Part shown: piece after piece, positions 10,240 through 19,902 of the stretch
Position numbering within the stretch: the first letter of the stretch is position 1
Layout: each line of letters opens with the position of its first letter
Assembly (NCBI GenBank): GCA_958453305.1
Contig: CAUDXH010000006.1
Span: forward strand, 26,369-90,368
Reading direction: 5' to 3'
DNA from: an uncultured Bacteroides sp.
GTDB taxonomy: Bacteria; Bacteroidota; Bacteroidia; Bacteroidales; Bacteroidaceae
DNA length: 64,000 nucleotides
Notes under the pieces: model-generated
What the model was told of the DNA's origin: nothing
Databases searched by the model: none
What the model saw: the letters and a program-made list of their open reading frames with translations, nothing else
Position numbers and translations under genes: made by a program

Positions 10240-12131
10240 GCGATATCATCCGTTTGTTGCCCGACTCCGTGGCTAATCAAATTGCGGCGGGCGAAGTCAT
10301 CCAGAGACCCGCTTCTGTGGTCAAGGAATTGGTCGAAAATGCGATTGACGCAGGCGCACTTCATATTGATGTTTCTGTAACCGATGCCGGAAAAACTTGC
10401 ATCCAAGTCATTGACGACGGGAAAGGGATGTCGGATACTGATGCACGCCTGGCCTTCGAACGCCATGCCACTTCAAAAATAAAAGAAGCAGCCGACTTGT
10501 TCGCACTGCGTACCATGGGATTTCGCGGTGAGGCACTGGCTTCAATCGCTGCCGTGGCACAAGTGGAGCTGCGTACTTGCCAGGAAGAAGGACAGCTGGG
10601 AACTGCCATCACCCTGTCGGGGTCGAAGATTGAAAAACAAGAAGCGGTTGCCTGTCCGAAAGGGAGCAACTTCGCTATCAAAAACCTGTTTTTCAATATC
10701 CCGGCACGGCGCAAGTTCCTCAAGTCGAACCAAACGGAATTAAGCAATATTTTAACTGAATTTGAACGCATCGCACTGGTAAATCCGGAAGTTTCGTTTA
10801 CGCTTCATCACAATGAAACCGAACTGCTGAATCTCCCTGCCATCCAGCTTCGCCAGCGTATCATGGGATTGTTTGGCAAAAAACTGAATCAAGAATTGCT
10901 TTCCCTCGAAATTGAAACCACCATGGTGAAAATCCACGGTTTCATCGCACGCCCCGAAACGGCACGCAAGAAAGGAGCACGACAGTTTTTCTTTGCCAAC
11001 GGACGCTTTATGCGTCATCCGTACTTTCACAAGGCAGTAACCGATGCATACGAGAACTTGGTTCCGGCAGGTGAACAGATTTCTTACTTTCTCTACTTTG
11101 AGGTCGACCCGGCACACATTGATGTAAACATTCACCCCACCAAAACCGAAATTAAATTTGAAAACGAGCAAGCCATCTGGCAGATTCTTTCGGCTGCAGT
11201 CAAGGAAACTTTAGGACGCTTCAATGCCGTACCTTCCATTGACTTCGATACCGAAGGAATGCCCGACATTCCGGCATACGACTCCACGCCTTACGCTGGT
11301 GTGCAGCCGCCGCAGACTTCCTATGACCCCACGTATAATCCGTTTAATACCACTGCGGTTTCGCCTTCGTCTTACTCTTCTTATAAATCGAAGCAGCACC
11401 TTGACTGGGAACCGGTCTTTCATGGATTAGAGAAGAATGCATCACAGCCAAGCTGGCCGGAAGACGATACGGCTCCGTTTGAAGAAGAAATGTATCCGCA
11501 GGAACCGGTTGCCCCAAATACTCCTTCCGGATTATACGACAGCCCTGCAACCGAAAGCGTGGCAGAGAAAAGTGCGCAGCACTATCAGTATAAAGGAAGC
11601 TATATCTTGACCTCGGTAAAATCCGGACTGATGATTATCAATCAGCAACGGGCGCATATCCGTATTCTTTATGACCAATATATGGCGCAGATAGAACAAC
11701 GGCAACATGTTTCGCAGCGTATCTTATTTCCGGATATGGTGCATTTTTCTCCGGCAGAAATTCCGGTGTTAAATGAAGTGATGGACGATCTGAATGCGCT
11801 GGGCTTCGACTTGAGTGACTTGGGAAACGGAACGTACTCTATTAATGGCATTCCTGCCGGCATTGAAGGGCTGAACCCGGAAACGCTGATTACAAACATG
11901 GTGCAAACTGCCATCGAAAAGGGATGCAAGGTAAAAGAGGAAGTGCAGAATATGTTGGCTCTCTCGCTGGCCAAAGCGGCTGCCATTGTTCCGGGACAAG
12001 TATTAAGCAATGAAGAAATGAACAACTTAGTAGATGGACTTTTTGCTGTAGCAACTCCGAATTATACGCCCGACGGGAAAACCATCCTTACGGTGATTAA
12101 AGAGGATGAACTGGAAAAGTTGTTCAAATAA
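10236..12131 (+). CDS. mutL: DNA mismatch repair protein MutL
   Basis: A 631-aa protein with the GHKL ATPase N-terminal domain intact: [26 protein letters not shown] and [16 protein letters not shown]. The transducer domain has [16 protein letters not shown] sequence ([15 protein letters not shown]), followed by a variable linker (about 330-440) and a C-terminal dimerisation domain. The C-terminal metal-binding endonuclease motif DQHAxxER, found in nicking MutL proteins, reads [14 protein letters not shown] here, so its acidic and His ligands are missing. No CPHGRP-like motif is seen. It couples MutS mismatch recognition to strand removal in the cytoplasm. Last gene of the surA-ostA operon. 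Confidence 0.97.
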   Translation: MSDIIRLLPDSVANQIAAGEVIQRPASVVKELVENAIDAGALHIDVSVTDAGKTCIQVIDDGKGMSDTDARLAFERHATSKIKEAADLFALRTMGFRGEALASIAAVAQVELRTCQEEGQLGTAITLSGSKIEKQEAVACPKGSNFAIKNLFFNIPARRKFLKSNQTELSNILTEFERIALVNPEVSFTLHHNETELLNLPAIQLRQRIMGLFGKKLNQELLSLEIETTMVKIHGFIARPETARKKGARQFFFANGRFMRHPYFHKAVTDAYENLVPAGEQISYFLYFEVDPAHIDVNIHPTKTEIKFENEQAIWQILSAAVKETLGRFNAVPSIDFDTEGMPDIPAYDSTPYAGVQPPQTSYDPTYNPFNTTAVSPSSYSSYKSKQHLDWEPVFHGLEKNASQPSWPEDDTAPFEEEMYPQEPVAPNTPSGLYDSPATESVAEKSAQHYQYKGSYILTSVKSGLMIINQQRAHIRILYDQYMAQIEQRQHVSQRILFPDMVHFSPAEIPVLNEVMDDLNALGFDLSDLGNGTYSINGIPAGIEGLNPETLITNMVQTAIEKGCKVKEEVQNMLALSLAKAAAIVPGQVLSNEEMNNLVDGLFAVATPNYTPDGKTILTVIKEDELEKLFK

Positions 12132-12132
12132 A

Positions 12133-12218
12133 GTTGACTAGGCTTCAGATACGAGGTGACTAGGATTACCTTCCGGACGGAAACCTAGTATCTGGTATCT
12201 GAAGCCTAGTCTCTTGAA
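12133..12218. terminator. Bidirectional palindromic terminator region between mutL and the nuclease gene
   Basis: A large imperfect inverted repeat lies between two convergent genes: CTAGGCTTCAGATAC near 12138-12152 pairs with GTATCTGAAGCCTAG near 12196-12210. The arms are built of 8-bp words (GTTGACTA, GGCTTCAG, ATACGAGG, TGACTAGG). There is no long T-run, so efficiency is uncertain. Confidence 0.6.
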
Positions 12219-12230
12219 AGAAATGCCTCG

Positions 12231-13274
12231 TTATCTGGATATTTCCTTTACAAAGTAAGTCAACGTAGGCAAGTGGTCACTGTATCCGTTCTGGAACGTA
12301 GTTCCTGAGAACGTACGCAGCGGATACCCCTTGTACTTGCCAGCCTGTTGAATCAGGAACGGACGGTTAAATACCTCACATTTCCACAGTTTCAGTGTCG
12401 TACGGTCTTTACCCAATAAATTACCCGAAACAATCTGTTGGTCGAACAGGTTCCACTGATTCTGATAACAAAGCGAACCGATACCCTGATCATACAATTT
12501 CCAGGTCGCATTGTAATACCCGTCTGGTTTCACATCTTTCGCTTTACGCTTCGCACCCAATACTTCCGCGCAACTCTTGTTGAAAGGGTCATCGTTCATA
12601 TCCCCCACAATCAGCACTTTCGCATTCGGATTATCGGCATGAATCGAGTCGCCGATATGACGCACGATGCTTGCCGCAAACTCACGGAGCGGCGATGAAG
12701 CAGACCCCCCATAGCGCGAAGGCCAGTGGTTTACAATCATATGGAAAGGTTCACCTGCCATCACACCACTTACCAGCAAGATGTCACGGGTCCGGTAATT
12801 CGGTTTCTCCGGCATCTGGAACGGATAAATCCGGGCATTCACCAGTTTAAACAAGCGAGGATTATACAGAGCAGCCACATCAATACCACGGTGGTCGGGC
12901 GACTCAAAGTGAACAATTTCATAGCCCTTGCCTTTCAGCGGAGCCGTCTGCACCAAGTCTTCCAGCACCTTCCGGTTTTCCACTTCCGAAATACCGATAA
13001 TGGCAGGACCAGCCGGACAATAATCCGTACCGAGCTGAGCCAATACCTTGGCTACATTTTGTAGTTTCTGCTCATACTTAGTCTGTGTCCATGCATACGG
13101 ACCATTAGGAGTAAACTCGTCATCGCCCTTGTTATTCGGGTCGTCTTCCGTATCCCACAGGTTTTCTACATTATAGAAAGCGGCTGCATAGACTCCCAGT
13201 CGGTTTTGTGCCAGCAAGCCGGAAGCATACAGACAGGTGATGAACAGCGCGAGAATCATTCTTCGTGTCTTCAT
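12231..13274 (-). CDS. Secreted endonuclease/exonuclease/phosphatase (EEP) family protein
   Basis: A 347-aa exported protein with a signal peptide ending near GLLAQ. All core EEP (DNase I-like) motifs are present: FYNVENLWD near residue 33, GISEVEN (Glu97/Glu99), RGIDVAALY, NHWPSR with His183, GDMNDDP with Asp225 and Asn227, and YSDHLP with Asp333-His334. The fold hydrolyses phosphodiester or phosphomonoester bonds with Mg2+. Close relatives annotated in Bacteroidota are often DNases, but substrate is not fixed by these motifs. It is third in a co-directional set after a TonB receptor and a DUF5689 lipoprotein, which points to an extracellular nuclease. Confidence 0.92.
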   Translation of the reverse strand: MKTRRMILALFITCLYASGLLAQNRLGVYAAAFYNVENLWDTEDDPNNKGDDEFTPNGPYAWTQTKYEQKLQNVAKVLAQLGTDYCPAGPAIIGISEVENRKVLEDLVQTAPLKGKGYEIVHFESPDHRGIDVAALYNPRLFKLVNARIYPFQMPEKPNYRTRDILLVSGVMAGEPFHMIVNHWPSRYGGSASSPLREFAASIVRHIGDSIHADNPNAKVLIVGDMNDDPFNKSCAEVLGAKRKAKDVKPDGYYNATWKLYDQGIGSLCYQNQWNLFDQQIVSGNLLGKDRTTLKLWKCEVFNRPFLIQQAGKYKGYPLRTFSGTTFQNGYSDHLPTLTYFVKEISR

Positions 13275-13344
13275 GACTTTCTTTTTTTATCGGTTAAGCT
13301 GACAAGGCTTCAGTTAAGAAGCCCTGCCAACTTTTAATCGTTCA

Positions 13345-14730
13345 TTATTCATTAGGGGTCGGTTCGATCACGTTTCCTCCGTCACCGCTTCCGCTGCCAC
13401 CTTTTGTAGCTGTTACTTTTACATTCTTAACCTCCCAAGTATCAGAGACTCCATCTGAGCTTTTATATTGGAAAGCAATCTTTATTTTAGAACCTACATA
13501 AGCAGATAAATTCACATCACCAGATCCTGAAAATTCCCAAGAATTTCCAGCGGGATAAGATACACTTAATGTATTCCAAGTCTGTCCATTATCCTTAGAT
13601 ACATTTACAAGATGGTTTGTCTTTACATAAGCTACATCACCTTTATTAATTGCATGATCAAAAGTCAGAGTAGCTGCATTAGCTGCTGTCAAATCTATTT
13701 CCGGAGAAATCAGCCAACTATCAGAAGCATATGAAACATTATCTTTAAATGCACTAGCCTTCATGTATCCCGGATTCTTGAAATTATCATGTTTCCACAC
13801 AAAAGTCAACGCACTTGCCATTTCTTTATTTTCAATGGTAAATGTTCCTACTCCTGTAGCAAATGTTTCCTCAAAAACAGTTTCAGTAACTCCTGGCTGC
13901 GTTTCACCACCTTGTCCACCTTCTTCAGGCACTTCCACGAAATCCTTGATATCCTCAGCGGTACGGATGGTAAACTGCCAGCTGCCTCTGAATCGTCCCA
14001 AGATACCGGTCAAGTTTCCTTTTCCCTTCGGAAGCTTATTAGCTGCGAAGTTAGCATATCCACTGGTGCGCACCACCAACGTATTTCCGTGCGCATCGGT
14101 AATGGCTTCTTCATGCCCCGTGCTGCTTTCGGGAGCAAAGATAGCCGTTCCCCCATTTTGGAAAGTCACCCCCTTCAGAGTAACCAGTTTAAACTTATAC
14201 GTTTCCGGATCCGCATTAATCACACTGATATCATCCAGTTCAAGCGGTTTTGCATTTTCCGGATTTGCCCATCCATCTCTGATAACATGCTTTTCAAACT
14301 CCTCCCACGGGGTGCGGTACAGATAGCCTTCGGGATGTCCCAACTGCTGTTCATCGCCATAAACTGAGATACTCAATCCCTTCAAGTCAATATAAACAGT
14401 CTGTCCCACCGGATAATAGTTATAAACACTACTCTGATCTACTTCCATTTCAATGGCACCGGTTGCATCTTCCAGATAAATTTTCTTGAAGATATTACCC
14501 GATTCATCGTTTGCAGTAACCACCGCTTTCAATACTTGGTCCTGCGTAATCACCACAGGAGCTTTATCAGTAGCAGCCGCAGTCTGTGCACGCAAGTCTT
14601 TAATCGTAATATTCGCTTCCGGTCCCGTATATTCAGGCTCGGTCAAAAGCGGAGCATCATAATCTTTCTCACAGGCAAAGAGAGCCAGTGAAGCAAGAAG
14701 CGGCAGCGCGATATTTCTTAGTTTTTTCAT
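13345..14730 (-). CDS. DUF5689 lipoprotein with C-terminal choice-of-anchor J domain
   Basis: A 461-aa lipoprotein (lipobox LFAC, then EKDYD). Residues about 35-265 match the DUF5689 family: TIKDLRAQ, VITQDQVLKAVVTANDESGNIFKKIYL, EDATGAIEM and GQTVYIDLKGLSIS. This domain is related to OB folds. Residues about 285-435 form a choice-of-anchor J type beta-sandwich (SWLISPEIDLTAANAATLTF, AYVGSKIKIAFQYKS), homologous to the same domain in the protein at 17763-19778. The C-terminus is a Gly/Ser-rich tail. It lies 37 bp downstream of the TonB receptor gene and is probably its surface partner, taking the place SusD-like proteins hold in glycan loci. Nucleic-acid binding is inferred from the OB relationship only. 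Confidence 0.87.
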   Translation of the reverse strand: MKKLRNIALPLLASLALFACEKDYDAPLLTEPEYTGPEANITIKDLRAQTAAATDKAPVVITQDQVLKAVVTANDESGNIFKKIYLEDATGAIEMEVDQSSVYNYYPVGQTVYIDLKGLSISVYGDEQQLGHPEGYLYRTPWEEFEKHVIRDGWANPENAKPLELDDISVINADPETYKFKLVTLKGVTFQNGGTAIFAPESSTGHEEAITDAHGNTLVVRTSGYANFAANKLPKGKGNLTGILGRFRGSWQFTIRTAEDIKDFVEVPEEGGQGGETQPGVTETVFEETFATGVGTFTIENKEMASALTFVWKHDNFKNPGYMKASAFKDNVSYASDSWLISPEIDLTAANAATLTFDHAINKGDVAYVKTNHLVNVSKDNGQTWNTLSVSYPAGNSWEFSGSGDVNLSAYVGSKIKIAFQYKSSDGVSDTWEVKNVKVTATKGGSGSGDGGNVIEPTPNE

Positions 14731-14767
14731 ATAATGTCAGTTTTTTAGTTGATATTTATTTAGTTGA

Positions 14768-17479
14768 CTAGAACTTATAGCTTGCATTCAAGAAGCAGTT
14801 AATACCCTGCATATAGAAATACTTACCACCGAAGCGGTTCGGTTTTTCCAAGTCGAAGCGTCCCTGCTCATATCCGCCGGTACAGATATCCTTCTTGTTG
14901 AGCACATTGTTTACCGTCAAGTTAAAGTTCAGCGACTGGCGGTTGCGCAAATAGATAATCTTACCCACAGAAAGGTCGAGCGTAAACGCTTCCTTGAAGC
15001 GTTCCTGCGTAGTAAGCTGGCGGTAAGCATCGTAATACGGGTTATACGGAGTAACCTGTTCATAGCTTGAAGCCAGACGGCGAAGCGGAGCTGCCTCAAT
15101 GTAGTTACGTCCGAAGCCGTTCACGTTGGCACCCAGGAACCAGTAGTCGATGAAGTAACGGATACCGAAAGTACCGGCAAACTGCGGCAGACCTCCCACA
15201 TACACATCCTTCATGTATACCTTTTCCTTTTCCACCATCTTTCCGTTTTCCGAATGCTTCACCCCGTCAGGATTGTTGCTGTAATAATACTCACCCACGG
15301 TTCCAGCCAAGTCGAAGCTCCAGTGATCATCGAGTTTATACGTAGCTCCCAGTTCGATACCGCGGTGAATGCGGTTTACCCCGTAAAGCACGTGGTTGAT
15401 AAACGTACCCTCAATGCCGTCATAATAGCTGTTACGCTCCATCTGGTCGTAGAAATTAGTTTGGAACACACCGATACGTCCTGCCAAGTGAGGTGTAGAG
15501 AAGATATAGTTAATATCTGCCGAGAAGATACGTCCGCTCTCCATATTCTCGATGGTGTGGTCGGTAATACGCGGAGAAATATACGCTTCGTTCGGCAACG
15601 GAGCCTCACTGCCATAGCTCACATTCGCATTAATCATGTGGCGTCCGTTGAATTTATAGGTCAAACCTCCCTTCAGCATGATGTCGGTAAAGCTGTGACG
15701 CGCCCCTTTTCCGAAAGAGCTGTCCGGATAACGTCCGTTACGCATCAGTCCGTCACGCTGGAACGAGGTATAAGTCAGCTTCGCACCATAGTAATAATCC
15801 CAGTAGCGCGAATGATACTGATTCACCACCCACGCATTGAGCGAGTAGATATTCAGGTGATAGTTATAGCCGAACACCCCGTCTTCATACACCTTACGGT
15901 TCGGACGGTCGAGGTCATTCTGCAACTTATCCGAATCGCCCGAGAAGTCTTGTTCGGCAAACTTGTCAATATCGAGCACATAGCTGGCACCCAACAAATC
16001 GTTCACCGTTTTAAACTGGCGCGACTGCGTATAGCGTGCACCGATACCGGCTGTGATGTCGAAGTGACGGCTCATGCGGGCATTGAGGGTAGAGTTGAAC
16101 GAAGTTTCCAGCAAGTCGCTGCGACGTTCTTCCACCATATATACGGCAGCTCCGTTACCGTTACGCACACTGTTGGCATTGGCTTCATACAGCTTATCCC
16201 AGTTAATCTGCGTAAAGTCGGCCTGACGCGTACGCCAAAGCTCCCGGTATCTCAACTGCATGGTTTCATCCTCGAAGTAAGAAGGCAGGTAGCGGTAATA
16301 ATCCGGACGCGGATCGGGTGCATTATACCAGTTGAGCGCCGTATTACCGTAACGGGCATAATGGAAACCCGCACCGGTGGTCAGCGTCATGTTGTCATTG
16401 ATTTTCCAAACGTGCGAGAACACGGCAGTAGGGTCGAAAGCCGTAACCACCTTGGCATTCCGCTTGTCGCCGTTCTGGTAACCCCAGTTCGGGTTATACT
16501 GATAATTATCGGTCAGTTCATACACTTCACGGTACGAGTTACCCTGCTGTCCGCGCTGTACGGGTGAGATGAAAGCCACCATCGACAAGCTGTGACGGCC
16601 ACCCTGCCATTGTTTTTCGGCAGAAAAAGCCAGCGAGAAGTTCTTATAGAACGTACCGTCGATAGCTCCCTCATGCGAGTAACGTCCGCCCAAAGAAGAG
16701 GTAAACGCCCATCCCTTATCGTTCATTCCGGTAGAATAAGTAAACATGCCGCGCAGATAATAGTTGCGGTTGGTATAGCTCAAGCTCAGCTTACCGCCCG
16801 GTGTATACGCCGAAGCACGCATGTTAATGTTTTCGGTACCGCCGAGACGTCCGAAAGTAAATGAACCCGGTGCATTAAAGTTGGTCACATCGCCGTTGCG
16901 GGTCATATCATTCAACGCTCCCACCGAAGCATAGTTAAACACGCCCCGGTTCTGGTCATTAAATTCCACCCCGTTGATATACTTCACCTCGTGCGTACTG
17001 CTATAGCCACGCGGAGAGAAGCGTCCCGGAGAAAGCTGATACGAACTGCGGTTCAAAAAGATGTCGTTCGAAAGAATCACGGTAGAACTTACGTCCTGTC
17101 CGGAAGTTTCCACATCATCGTCCACCATACCGGCATCGATGACACCAATCATAGAAATATCTTCTGTAGCATTCAGTTCAGTAACCCGAATCGGTTCCAG
17201 CTCGGTCACACCCGCGCTTTCCACCTCAATGGCTACACTTTTCGGCGTAATCAATACAGAGTTAAGCTGAATGACGTAACGTCCCGGAGCTATATTGCGG
17301 ATGGTGAAAAAGCCATCGGCATCGGTCGTAACCTGCCGGTCGAGTTCGGTCACGGTCACGATAATCCCCGGAACGGGGTCACTGCTTACTGCTCCAATTA
17401 CCCGTCCTTTCACGCTGCCTTGTGCAAAGGCAAGACAAGGAAGGAAGAATGCCAGGAAGAACAGTAGTTTTTGTTTCAT
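14768..17479 (-). CDS. TonB-dependent outer-membrane receptor
   Basis: A 903-aa protein with a signal peptide ending AFAQ. An N-terminal carboxypeptidase regulatory-like domain (residues about 21-105: GSVKGRVIGAVSSDPVPGIIVTVTEL) is followed by a plug region (SSTVILSNDIFLNRSSYQLSPGRF, YINGVEFNDQNRG) and a long beta barrel ending in FLNASYKF, a normal terminal beta strand. It imports a ligand across the outer membrane using TonB energy. No SusD follows; the next gene is a DUF5689 lipoprotein and then an EEP nuclease. That gene order suggests a nucleotide or nucleic-acid-derived substrate, which is an inference. Confidence 0.93.
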   Translation of the reverse strand: MKQKLLFFLAFFLPCLAFAQGSVKGRVIGAVSSDPVPGIIVTVTELDRQVTTDADGFFTIRNIAPGRYVIQLNSVLITPKSVAIEVESAGVTELEPIRVTELNATEDISMIGVIDAGMVDDDVETSGQDVSSTVILSNDIFLNRSSYQLSPGRFSPRGYSSTHEVKYINGVEFNDQNRGVFNYASVGALNDMTRNGDVTNFNAPGSFTFGRLGGTENINMRASAYTPGGKLSLSYTNRNYYLRGMFTYSTGMNDKGWAFTSSLGGRYSHEGAIDGTFYKNFSLAFSAEKQWQGGRHSLSMVAFISPVQRGQQGNSYREVYELTDNYQYNPNWGYQNGDKRNAKVVTAFDPTAVFSHVWKINDNMTLTTGAGFHYARYGNTALNWYNAPDPRPDYYRYLPSYFEDETMQLRYRELWRTRQADFTQINWDKLYEANANSVRNGNGAAVYMVEERRSDLLETSFNSTLNARMSRHFDITAGIGARYTQSRQFKTVNDLLGASYVLDIDKFAEQDFSGDSDKLQNDLDRPNRKVYEDGVFGYNYHLNIYSLNAWVVNQYHSRYWDYYYGAKLTYTSFQRDGLMRNGRYPDSSFGKGARHSFTDIMLKGGLTYKFNGRHMINANVSYGSEAPLPNEAYISPRITDHTIENMESGRIFSADINYIFSTPHLAGRIGVFQTNFYDQMERNSYYDGIEGTFINHVLYGVNRIHRGIELGATYKLDDHWSFDLAGTVGEYYYSNNPDGVKHSENGKMVEKEKVYMKDVYVGGLPQFAGTFGIRYFIDYWFLGANVNGFGRNYIEAAPLRRLASSYEQVTPYNPYYDAYRQLTTQERFKEAFTLDLSVGKIIYLRNRQSLNFNLTVNNVLNKKDICTGGYEQGRFDLEKPNRFGGKYFYMQGINCFLNASYKF

Positions 17480-17675
17480 ACGTTTAGGTTTTTAATTAAA
17501 AAGTTTTCCTCTGGAGCCGTTTCATGCTTCTATCAGGAGGATTGGGTTAAAAAAGAGAGCATGAAAAAGTTTTATAGAGCTCTTTCATGTTCTCTTTTCT
17601 TAGAATTAAGTTATTGAATTGCAAGGGAGTATTTCTCTTGCTTGGGTTTCAGTAACTGGTTGTTGTTTCATCGGC

Positions 17676-17741
17676 AAAAAACGCTTGGGCGTTTGACCTA
17701 AAACGCCTAAGTGTTTTAGGGGGTTCGCCTAGGCGTTTTTT
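17676..17741 (-). terminator. Palindromic terminator after the fimbrillin-like gene
   Basis: AAACGCCTA (17701-17709) pairs with TAGGCGTTT (17730-17738), and a second CGTTT/AAACG pair lies beside it around 17680-17705. A-runs on one side and a T-run on the other make it usable in either direction; on the minus strand it ends the gene at 17763-19778. It fills much of the 283-bp gap before the receptor gene. Confidence 0.75.
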
Positions 17742-17762
17742 TAGAAAATCTACAACTAGAAA

Positions 17763-19778
17763 TTATTTCACTTCTTCCAGTGACATATCATCGTAGTAGA
17801 TGTAGCCACCGAATTCATTAGTATCTACATTACGGTAAGTACGCACTTCATAACGAAGTTTGACCGCATTTGCAGGAGCTGTAAATTCAATTTCCACATG
17901 CTGCCAATCAGCACTTTCCTTAGAATAATCAGTTTGCTGAAGTGTACTATTTAAATCTTTAATAGCCTGATTTCCAGCATCTACTAATGCAAACCAGTAA
18001 CGAGAACTTGCTTTGGTATCATTATCTAAGAACCAATAAGAAATTTTATATTTCTTACCTCCTGTGATGGTAACTTCCTGCTGAACTTTACTTGTCTTAT
18101 TTGGCGAATCTTTTGACGCGCCAGTTTGTCTTAATGAATTGTTGCCACCATGCTTAATGCTAGTTTCCTTAGTTATTTCACCAGTATTATATGTTGTATT
18201 ATCCCATGCTGTTGGCAATTTTTCAGTCCAATCTTCAAATCCCGGATTAACCAATAAGTTTGCTCCCGGCTGTGGTTGCGGCTGAGGTTCTGGTTCCGGT
18301 TCTGGTTCCGGAGTCGGGTCTACTGTACCGCCCTTACCATCGGCTACTACTTTCACTGAATTAATCTGCCATAAAGCAGCTGCATCAGCTGTACTAACAT
18401 AACGAAATGCTACCTGAACCGACTTACCTACATAAGCTGTCAAATCAATGGTTGCTGATACGTACTTATAATCATTACCTGAGCCATAAGCAGGGATTAC
18501 CACTTGTGTCCAACCGGTTGCCTCTGCACTTGCTTGAGTTCCAGCATCTGCTACCCACAAAGTCATTTCTTTACTCTTATCTGCACCATACTTGTGACAG
18601 TGTTCAAATGTCAATGTTGCCTTTTTAGCAGAAGTTAAATCTATAGATGGACTTATCAACCAACTTTCCGCAGCATGATTTACTTTATTTATATTTGCAC
18701 TAGCCTTCATATACTGCGTATTATCCTTATCAAATTGTCCCCACTGCCATACATAAGTACTCCCTTCCGGCAACTTAATATCTGAAATAGTAAAGTTTCC
18801 TTGGTTCGCATCAAACGGCTCATCGAGCAACACTTTCTCTTCACCCGGTTCAGTTCCGCCACCTTCGCCATCAAAGTTTACATCGAAGTCACCACCGGCA
18901 ACTCCTACCCAGTCTTCGATAGTAGCGTTACCCACTGTTACCACCGGTTTGCCGTTGTTTACAGAAAGCTTAGCTTTGAAAGTAACATTCTTTCCAGCTT
19001 CAAATGCAGAAAGGTCGGCAATAGAATGCGTGAAAGTCTTTCCAGCCAACGTGAAGGTCAGATCCATCTTCGTCTGGTCGGTTGCAGCAGCAGTAGGCAG
19101 GATAATTGCAGTAGCCATAGCGGTATGAGCTTCCACGTTACCGATATTCATGGCAACAGCCTGTGTATTCTTACCATCGGTAGCTTTCACGGTTCCGTTA
19201 GCCAAGTCAAACTTACCTTCGGTAGCAATACCTTTCATTTCCACCTTCAAGCCTTCGAATGACTCGATGGTTTCGTCTTTGGTCATATCCAAAGTAATCT
19301 TTGACATCTTACGGACAAACTTCAGTGCAATGGTTTTTCCGTTAGCAGCCTCAACACCCTTTGTTTCGTTTGAGTACAGCAAGTCGATAGCACCCGGTTT
19401 GCTCTGATCTGCCACATTGACATCCATCACGTTTCCGCTCAACGCATTTGAGTACGGATAATACGCAATGAAATCTACTTTACCGGTTGCCGGCAAGTAA
19501 ACCCCTTCGCCCGGAGCAGCCACCAGCGAGCCGTTGGTCTGTGCCAGATACTTCTTGTTGGCAGCAGTAGCCGATGCGATTTCGCTTCCGTTCGGAGTCA
19601 TGAAAATACCCACTTCGTCGTTGGCATTCCAAGAGTTTCCACTTACGCGCGACTGAATAGAGGTGGTAAACACTACGCCTTCACTTCCAGTCCATTCACT
19701 GTTTTCGTCATTGTCTGTACAGCTTACTAAGGCTAAGGATGATAGCATCCCCGCGTACAATAAATTAGAAAGTTTCAT
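17763..19778 (-). CDS. Fimbrillin-like surface lipoprotein with anchor-J and C-terminal carbohydrate-binding-like domain
   Basis: A 671-aa lipoprotein (lipobox LVSC). Residues about 25-300 are fimbrillin/Mfa-like: VVFTTSIQSRV, NDEVGIFM, YLPATGKVDFIAYYPYS, with VGNATIEDW at the end. Residues about 318-482 form a choice-of-anchor J sandwich homologous to the one at 13345-14730 (AESWLISPSIDLTSAKKATLTF). A PEPEPEPEPQPQPQP linker follows. The last 165 residues start NLLVNPGFEDWTEKLP and end YIYYDDMSLEEVK, the pattern of CBM4/9-type ligand-binding beta-sandwiches. It is probably a surface-exposed binding or adhesive protein in the same minus-strand cluster as the nucleases. The ligand is unknown. 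Confidence 0.85.
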   Translation of the reverse strand: MKLSNLLYAGMLSSLALVSCTDNDENSEWTGSEGVVFTTSIQSRVSGNSWNANDEVGIFMTPNGSEIASATAANKKYLAQTNGSLVAAPGEGVYLPATGKVDFIAYYPYSNALSGNVMDVNVADQSKPGAIDLLYSNETKGVEAANGKTIALKFVRKMSKITLDMTKDETIESFEGLKVEMKGIATEGKFDLANGTVKATDGKNTQAVAMNIGNVEAHTAMATAIILPTAAATDQTKMDLTFTLAGKTFTHSIADLSAFEAGKNVTFKAKLSVNNGKPVVTVGNATIEDWVGVAGGDFDVNFDGEGGGTEPGEEKVLLDEPFDANQGNFTISDIKLPEGSTYVWQWGQFDKDNTQYMKASANINKVNHAAESWLISPSIDLTSAKKATLTFEHCHKYGADKSKEMTLWVADAGTQASAEATGWTQVVIPAYGSGNDYKYVSATIDLTAYVGKSVQVAFRYVSTADAAALWQINSVKVVADGKGGTVDPTPEPEPEPEPQPQPQPGANLLVNPGFEDWTEKLPTAWDNTTYNTGEITKETSIKHGGNNSLRQTGASKDSPNKTSKVQQEVTITGGKKYKISYWFLDNDTKASSRYWFALVDAGNQAIKDLNSTLQQTDYSKESADWQHVEIEFTAPANAVKLRYEVRTYRNVDTNEFGGYIYYDDMSLEEVK

Positions 19779-19885
19779 AAGTTTGAGTTTATGGGTTTTA
19801 GTTTATAAGTTTTTTAGTTTGTGAGTTTTCGGTGACAAGGTATCAGGTGACGAGTTGACAAGGCTTTAGTTTCCTCAACCTGAAT
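19779..19885 (-). repeat. 8-bp-period repeat leader upstream of the fimbrillin-like gene
   Basis: Directly before the start codon (minus sense) lie degenerate 8-bp units of the AAACTYAA/AACTTATA kind. These pass, still at 8-bp spacing, into words of the second family (GTGACAAG, GTGACGAG, TTGACAAG as read on the plus strand, near 19831-19860). Confidence 0.6.
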
Positions 19886-19902
19886 TCTTTCTTACTTCCT
19901 GA

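Noticed and set aside
15254..16567. 437-codon open frame on the plus strand inside the TonB receptor gene
   Set aside because: It is antisense to a clearly real receptor gene. Its translation is low-complexity Ile/Val/His/Arg-rich with no domain, the usual by-product of codon bias.
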